10,111 nucleotides of DNA from Candidatus Hydrogenedentota bacterium (GTDB lineage Bacteria; Hydrogenedentota; Hydrogenedentia; Hydrogenedentales; CAITNO01), in NCBI GenBank assembly GCA_007118765.1, contig SKQZ01000208.1:1-10111 (forward strand), given 5' to 3'. The notes under the pieces are model-generated. The model was not told the DNA's origin and ran no database searches. It was given only the letters and a program-made list of their open reading frames with translations. The position numbers were made by a program, and so were the translations under genes. Shown in pieces: positions 6,130-10,111 of the stretch. Position 1 is the first letter of the stretch. Every line of letters starts with the position of its first letter.

Positions 6130-7569
6130 ATGCAGAACAGCGCCTCGGAAATAGCGAAGCTCTGCGAGTCTTGGTGGGGACGCTTGACAGATTCGTCAAA
6201 GGTGGAGCAGCGCGCTTATGTGATGAAGTTGCTGGCGCTGCTGGATTGGGACTTGCCCATTCCTTTTTCGCCCCGGACAACAGCGGAACAGTTGAACGCC
6301 CTCCCGTATTTGTTGCGCGGCGATGGCCAGACCACCATAGCGTTGTATTTCTTGATGCCGGGGGTATTGGAGGCGCCGTCTACCGTGCTCGACAAAGGCT
6401 TGGACTATTGTCTGGCCACGCGGGCGCTGATAGAAGAAACGCGGTCGCCCAATATCCATTATGTGCTTGTCAGCGATTTGTATCGCACGTATTTTTATGA
6501 CGCCCAAACGGATGAATTGCTGCTGCATGCGGATGATCCCGATGTTTTCAACCGGGACGTTGCGGAATACCTCAAGCGAGGCAATGTGGCGCGGGGCGCG
6601 TTGGAAGAGATACGCCGCGAACCACGCAGTGCGGCGGCGCGACGATTGCGCGAATGGCAGGAACGTTGGAAACGAACGCTGGGCGAGTACAGCAGTGTTT
6701 CGGAGTCGGTGTTGGATGCGTTGATGGACCGGCTGGTTATCATCCGGTTCTTGTTTCAATTCGATATTCTCCGTCGCACGCGTCATCGGCTTGAAACACG
6801 GTTTATGAGTCTTGTGGGGGAGGCGGCCACCGACAGTGTGGCGGCGCGACGAGAATGCGGCGGAAAACTGGTGCGCCTGTTCCATGACATGTGGCTGGAC
6901 TGGAACGCGGACATGTTGCGTCCCCTTCCCGAACTGGATGCCCTGCTTGAGGACAACGAATTGGCGGCGCCCCTGCTCAAAGAGTTTATGCTGCTTGCCC
7001 GTTCAAAGTTTTCCATTGCCACCGTGCTTGAAAGCTTTAATCATGGCGATCCCACGGAAAAGATGCGGGTGCGCATGGTGCCGGACCGTAACGAGGAGCG
7101 CGACACCTATCTGAGCAGACAACACTTGTCGTGTATAGACGAAACGCGCATCGAACTTGATGTTCATGATGAGGGTTACCGCGCCATCTTTCATTGGTTC
7201 GACAAACTGATTGCCCTGTATGACCGCATGGACACGGAATTCGAGGCGTCAAATGAAGGGCATCTGCCTGCCTGTGCGGATGTGGACTTGTTCGCGTGGT
7301 CGGAACTGGACGCGAAACGCCCCGAAGCCTGCACGGACAAAATCGGCCATGCCTGCGCCCACGGCTTCGGCATTCGCTGCGCCTCGGAAAAGGAAGAGCG
7401 CATTGGCCGGTTGCTGTTTATGATGCACATTATCGCGACCTGTGCGCGCAAGCAACAGGCCACGGAGCGGTTGCCTGCCATCGGCCCCGTATTCGCGGCA
7501 GCCGCGCCGGGCAACGCTGTCCGACAGGGCGCTGCGTCAGCCTCCCCGCGCATTGCGATATCCCGTTGA
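6130..7569 (+). CDS. Hypothetical protein, faintly like the N-terminal region of type IIG restriction-modification enzymes
   Basis: A 479-residue protein of unknown function. ATG 6130 is 9 nt after AGGAGA (6115-6120). No signal peptide or membrane segment, so cytoplasmic. Residues about 12-145 look like a compact alpha/beta domain: helix (E26-L38), then strands around TIALYFLMPGVLEAP (69-83), a helix with DYCLATRALIE (92-102), and YVLVSDLYRTYFYDAQTDELLL (111-132). Residues 192-226, DALMDRLVIIRFLFQFDIL..., resemble the helical segment that precedes the methylase domain of Eco57I-like type IIG enzymes. No methylase motif (NPPY, FxGxG) and no clear PD-(D/E)xK core is seen. The C-terminal third has scattered Cys/His (C401, H407, C409, H411, C417, C438) with no recognisable zinc motif; the last 25 residues are Ala-rich. 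A strong promoter lies upstream and the CinA-like gene begins 8 nt after its stop, suggesting one operon. The restriction-related reading is only a pattern resemblance. Confidence 0.8.
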   Translation: MQNSASEIAKLCESWWGRLTDSSKVEQRAYVMKLLALLDWDLPIPFSPRTTAEQLNALPYLLRGDGQTTIALYFLMPGVLEAPSTVLDKGLDYCLATRALIEETRSPNIHYVLVSDLYRTYFYDAQTDELLLHADDPDVFNRDVAEYLKRGNVARGALEEIRREPRSAAARRLREWQERWKRTLGEYSSVSESVLDALMDRLVIIRFLFQFDILRRTRHRLETRFMSLVGEAATDSVAARRECGGKLVRLFHDMWLDWNADMLRPLPELDALLEDNELAAPLLKEFMLLARSKFSIATVLESFNHGDPTEKMRVRMVPDRNEERDTYLSRQHLSCIDETRIELDVHDEGYRAIFHWFDKLIALYDRMDTEFEASNEGHLPACADVDLFAWSELDAKRPEACTDKIGHACAHGFGIRCASEKEERIGRLLFMMHIIATCARKQQATERLPAIGPVFAAAAPGNAVRQGAASASPRIAISR

Positions 7570-7577
7570 AGACGGAC

Positions 7578-8357
7578 ATGCCGATGCGGGCTGAAATCCT
7601 GATGATAGGCACGGAACTGCTCCTCGGGCAGATTGAGGATACCAATGCCACCTATATGTCCCGCGCTTTGGCCGCCGCAGGCATTGACCTCTATTGGAAA
7701 ACGACGGTGGGCGACAATGCCGACCGCATCACGGACGCCCTGCAACGGGGACTGGAACGTTCCGATGCGGTGTTGTGCAGCGGCGGTCTCGGCCCCACCG
7801 CCGATGACATCACCCGCGAATGCGTCGCTCATGTGCTGGACGCCCCCTTGGAATATCACGACGACTTGTTTCAGGTTATCGTGGAACGGTTTCGACATCG
7901 CAACCGGCCCCTGTCCGAAAACAACCGCCGCCAGGCACGGCTGCCCCGTGGCGCCGCGCCCATCGCCAATCCAAACGGCACCGCCGCGGGTCTGATCGCA
8001 GAGCATGGCGCCCATGCGATTATCTGCATGCCCGGCGTCCCGGCGGAACTGCGCCCCATGCTGGACGGCGTTGTCATCCCCTATCTCTGCTGGAAACACC
8101 AAATCAGCAGCACGATTCACTATCGCGTGTTGAAAGTGTATGGCATGGGCGAGTCGCGGGTGGATGCCGTTATCAGCGACATCATCAGCGGTCAGTCCAA
8201 TCCCACGGTGGGCTTGCTCGCTTCGCGCGATGCCGTGCGGGTGCGCATCACGGCGCGGGCAGCGACCACGGAAGAGGCGGAAACGCTGATTGCGCCGATT
8301 GACGCGCTTGTTCGACAACGCCTTGCGGGCCTCGCCGACGGCATCGAACCCGAATAA
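7578..8357 (+). CDS. CinA N-terminal domain protein (COG1058, MoaB/MogA-like), stand-alone
   Basis: A 259-residue protein with hallmark motifs GTELLLGQIEDTN (11-23), GGLGPTADDITR (69-80), NPNGTAAGL (131-139) and PGVPAEL (152-158). These are the nucleotide/molybdopterin-binding signatures of the COG1058 domain; in Thermus CinA this domain hydrolyses ADP-ribose. Full CinA is about 415 residues, with a C-terminal nicotinamide-nucleotide amidase domain. Here the protein stops just at the domain boundary (…VRQRLAGLADGIEPE), and no amidase sequence follows. ATG 7578 is chosen because the family motif begins a few residues later; ATG 7584 is an alternative, and the reading frame extends upstream only as antisense-like sequence inside the preceding gene. 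The ribosome-binding site is weak (GACGGA). It lies 8 nt behind the 6130 gene, probably cotranscribed. Role: pyridine-nucleotide metabolism or repair (inferred). Confidence 0.92.
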   Translation: MPMRAEILMIGTELLLGQIEDTNATYMSRALAAAGIDLYWKTTVGDNADRITDALQRGLERSDAVLCSGGLGPTADDITRECVAHVLDAPLEYHDDLFQVIVERFRHRNRPLSENNRRQARLPRGAAPIANPNGTAAGLIAEHGAHAIICMPGVPAELRPMLDGVVIPYLCWKHQISSTIHYRVLKVYGMGESRVDAVISDIISGQSNPTVGLLASRDAVRVRITARAATTEEAETLIAPIDALVRQRLAGLADGIEPE

Positions 8358-8415
8358 CGGCCGAGTCGGAACGGGGGTGGTTTCATCAAGCATTCGTCAT
8401 GCATTTGTTGGGCAA

Positions 8416-8446
8416 TTGTCATCCTCCCCGGCGAACGGGTTATACT
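8416..8446 (+). promoter_or_regulatory. Possible sigma70 promoter for the BNR gene
   Basis: TTGTCA (8416-8421; five of six -35 bases) and TATACT (8441-8446; five of six -10 bases) are separated by 19 bp, slightly long. The start would fall near 8453, inside the miniature repeat hairpin, so the hairpin would be at the very 5' end of a leader of about 115 nt. CGGGTTA/TAACCCG (8436-8442/8446-8452) is an extra 7-bp inverted repeat over the -10. Confidence 0.4.
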
Positions 8447-8448
8447 AA

Positions 8449-8490
8449 CCCGCATATTTCATCCCGTCACGGCGGGGTGAAATATGCGGA
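8449..8490. mobile_element. Miniature version of the repeat: two termini closed into a 40-nt hairpin
   Basis: CCGCATATTTCA (8450-8461) and TGAAATATGCGG (8478-8489) are perfect 12-bp inverted repeats, matching the termini of the 175-bp element. A T-G pair and CCCG/CGGG continue the stem to 17 bp around the 6-nt loop TCACGG. The flanks are direct repeats, CTAA at 8445-8448 and 8491-8494 (or ACTAA, if the element ends at 8489). The interior of the full element is absent. It lies about 80 nt upstream of the BNR gene start, probably in its leader. Confidence 0.8.
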
Positions 8491-8569
8491 CTAATGTCCG
8501 ACGACGGCAACAAGCAATGTGGTGAAACGCACAGCCTATTGGCGCGCCCTGCAACAGGAGGATTGTTTT

Positions 8570-9973
8570 ATGAACATGAGGGTTATCTTTTCTCTGGTTC
8601 CCGCCTTTCTTATCTGTGGGCTGTCGGTTATGTGTGAACCGGAAATTAGCGCTGAGAAAGCAGATGGCTACAAAGGCATCTGGTTTACCCTGGGGCAGTT
8701 CTCAGAACATGGCGACAAGTATTCCGGCGGCTTGGGCACCTATACGGCCAAACATATCCCGCTGGCGGTGTACGCACCGGAAGCGAACAAAACCTTCTTT
8801 GTCTATGGCGGCACCACCGGTCCGGAAGATCGGTATTTGTTGTGCATGGCATCTGAATATGACCATACCACCGGTACCGTGCCCAAACCCACCATTGTCC
8901 ACGACAAAGACGGCGTGGACGACCCGCATGACAACCCCAGCATCGCCTTGGCCGACGACGGCCATGTGTGGGTGTTTGTCAGTGGTCGCGGGCAGCGCCG
9001 CCCCGGCTTTATTTATCGCAGTATGGAACCGTACAGCGTGGATGCCTTCGAGCGCGTGGAAGAACGGGAAATGACGTACCCGCAACCCTGGCCCGTCGAA
9101 GGGAAAGGCATGGTGTTGTGCTTTACCAAATACACAAAAGGCCGGGAACTGTATTGGAGCGTTGCCACGGACGGGCGCGACTGGACGGAAGACCGGAAAT
9201 TGGCGGGCATGGGCGGCCATTACCAAACCAGCCGCGAACGAGACGGACGGGTGATCACCGCGTTCAATTATCATCCCGACGGCAACGTTGACAGACGCAC
9301 CAATTTGTACTATGTGGAGACTCGCGACTTCGGGCAGACGTGGCAAACAGCGGCGGGTGAAACCGTTGAGACGCCTATGGAAGAAATACAGCAGCCTGCA
9401 TTGGTGCGCGACTATGAAGCGGAAGAGCGGTTGGTCTATGTGAAGGATATTGACCTTGATCATGCGGGGCATCCGGTGGTGCTGATTGTTACCAGCGGCG
9501 GCCACCAGCCCGGCCCGGAAAACGAGCCGCGCCTGTGGGAACTCGTCCATTGGAACGGGACGGACTGGGCGTTTCACGTGGTAACGGAAACCACCCATAA
9601 TTACGACATGGGGTCGCTGTACATTGAAGAGGAAAATCTCTGGCGCATTATTGCCCCCACCACGGGCGGACCGCAATTCTGGGGCACGGGCGGCGAAATG
9701 GCGTTGTGGATTAGTCGCGACCAAGGCGTTACATGGAACCGGGAACGCCATATTACCCAAAACAGCGAACGCAACCATGCCTATGCACGCCGCCCGGTGC
9801 AGGCGCATCCCGATTTCTATGCGTTCTGGGCGGACGGCAACCCGGACGAACTGTCGCCGTCGTATCTGTACTTCACCAATAAAGCCGGCGATCAGGTATG
9901 GCGACTGCCCTACGATATGACTGAAGCGCGTGCGCGGCCGGCCCATTACCGGGCTGAAGCGGATTGCGAATGA
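8570..9973 (+). CDS. Exported BNR/Asp-box repeat protein (PF15892, BNR_4-like; sialidase-type beta-propeller)
   Basis: A 467-residue protein. ATG 8570 is set by a perfect AGGAGGA (8556-8562) 7 nt upstream; a longer version from GTG 8519 would bury the signal peptide. Residues 1-28 are a Sec signal (hydrophobic VIFSLVPAFLICGLSVM). The Cys after SVM is not in a good lipobox, so a soluble secreted or periplasmic form is more likely. Family-like stretches are YSGGLGTYTAKHIPLAVYAP (51-70), DDPHDNPSIALADDGHVWVF (117-136) and YRSMEPYSVDAFE (149-161). Asp-box turns are TRDFGQTW (251-258) and SRDQGVTW (382-389), with a degenerate ATDGRDWTE (199-207). A six-bladed-propeller fold is expected. These families bind or cleave glycans; substrate and catalytic residues cannot be stated from sequence alone. 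Remnants of the mobile repeat sit on both sides (8449-8490 and 9977-10111). Confidence 0.9.
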   Translation: MNMRVIFSLVPAFLICGLSVMCEPEISAEKADGYKGIWFTLGQFSEHGDKYSGGLGTYTAKHIPLAVYAPEANKTFFVYGGTTGPEDRYLLCMASEYDHTTGTVPKPTIVHDKDGVDDPHDNPSIALADDGHVWVFVSGRGQRRPGFIYRSMEPYSVDAFERVEEREMTYPQPWPVEGKGMVLCFTKYTKGRELYWSVATDGRDWTEDRKLAGMGGHYQTSRERDGRVITAFNYHPDGNVDRRTNLYYVETRDFGQTWQTAAGETVETPMEEIQQPALVRDYEAEERLVYVKDIDLDHAGHPVVLIVTSGGHQPGPENEPRLWELVHWNGTDWAFHVVTETTHNYDMGSLYIEEENLWRIIAPTTGGPQFWGTGGEMALWISRDQGVTWNRERHITQNSERNHAYARRPVQAHPDFYAFWADGNPDELSPSYLYFTNKAGDQVWRLPYDMTEARARPAHYRAEADCE

Positions 9974-9976
9974 CGC

Positions 9977-10000
9977 AATATCCGGCTTAACCCGGATATT
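9977..10000. repeat. Hairpin formed by repeat-terminus remnant and the next element's left end
   Basis: AATATCCGG (9977-9985) and CCGGATATT (9992-10000) form a perfect 9-bp stem, 3 nt after the BNR stop codon. The left arm plus C9986 looks like a 10-base remnant of an element right end (AATATCCGGG in copy A), and TTAA (9987-9990) is the four-base spacer. The same end-spacer-end arrangement occurs at 49-78. In the BNR mRNA it could act as a 3' stabiliser or weak terminator; only TTTCATCAGGTTT follows. Confidence 0.65.
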
Positions 10001-10111
10001 TCATCAGGTTTCGTCGTGAGCCTGTGAAGATTGCGCCAGAGCAGGTGTTTTGTGCAGGCCGCCGGCTGACAGCGTGTTAGTACACGTCGAAGTCGGCGGG
10101 CAAGCAAAGTG
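9991..10111 (+). repeat. Left part of dispersed 175-bp repeat (copy C, cut by window end)
   Basis: The 121 bases align without gaps to 5767-5887 of the complete copy, with six differences: four in the first 28 bases and two near the GGTGTTTTGTG stretch. The remaining 54 bp are outside the window. Its first 30 bases are identical to the fragment at 66-95. The internal stem CGTGT/ACACG is conserved. Confidence 0.9.

Noticed and set aside
7296..7577. Upstream extension of the CinA-like gene by 94 codons
   Set aside because: The extension overlaps the end of the 6130 gene in another frame and is Arg/His-rich without CinA similarity; family homology begins just after ATG 7578.
7191..8393. Minus-strand open frame of 400 codons opposite the CinA-like gene
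   Set aside because: It is antisense to a gene with four intact family motifs, with no ribosome-binding site or recognisable domain of its own.
8519..8569. GTG start for the BNR protein
   Set aside because: It would put 17 polar residues before the signal peptide, while ATG 8570 has a perfect AGGAGGA at ideal distance.
1..10111. Repeat copies at 1, 5767 and 9991 as a CRISPR array or integron attC sites
   Set aside because: Copies are kilobases apart with multi-gene blocks on both strands between them. They lack uniform spacers and attC core sites, and they carry terminal inverted repeats with target duplications instead.

Overview
The window looks like bacterial chromosome from a GC-rich (high fifties % by eye), probably uncultured lineage. 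Genes use Shine-Dalgarno sites (AGGAG-type before four of the CDSs) and sigma70-like promoters. A PF14100/DUF6807 lipoprotein and an exported BNR_4-type protein suggest the Planctomycetota / Lentisphaerota / Hydrogenedentota sphere. This assignment is an inference from family distribution only; no phylogenetic marker is present.

Layout. 1-95: right part of one copy of a dispersed repeat, abutting the left end of a second, broken copy. 174-2354: large membrane protein with a GT-C/GT39-like N-terminal half and a helical-repeat C-terminal half. 2407-3132: MgtC/SapB-family membrane protein with its own extended -10 promoter. 3218-4183 and 4180-4686: translationally coupled pair, a DUF6807 lipoprotein and a YfcE-like metallophosphatase. 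4708-5448 (minus): exported protein of unknown function. 5586-5662: tRNA-Val(CAC) with encoded CCA. 5767-5941: the only complete copy of the repeat, 175 bp. 5973-6000: intrinsic terminator. 6130-7569: unrecognised 479-aa protein behind a near-consensus promoter, with a faint resemblance to the N-terminal part of type IIG restriction enzymes. 7578-8357: stand-alone CinA N-terminal (COG1058) domain. 8449-8490: miniature 40-nt hairpin version of the repeat. 8570-9973: exported BNR/Asp-box protein. 9977-10111: left part of another repeat copy, running off the window.

The most distinctive feature is the repeat family. Its termini are inverted (CCCGNATATTTCA ... TGAAATATNCGGG). A full copy is 175 bp with no evident coding capacity, and a 41-42 bp version is just the two ends closed into a hairpin. 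The four insertion points visible here are bordered or separated by four bases fitting YWAR (CTAG, CAAG, CTAA, TTAA), and the two elements with both flanks visible have identical four-base flanks. This is the signature of a non-autonomous transposable element (MITE-like). No transposase lies in the window. Both window ends fall inside the element at the same internal position (a 7-base overlap), so the window may be an assembly contig that broke at this repeat.

Functionally the genes do not form one pathway. The DUF6807 lipoprotein and the BNR protein are both exported and fit glycan- or polymer-related work at or outside the cell surface. The GT-C-like protein could act in envelope glycosylation. 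MgtC, CinA and the tRNA are housekeeping or stress genes.
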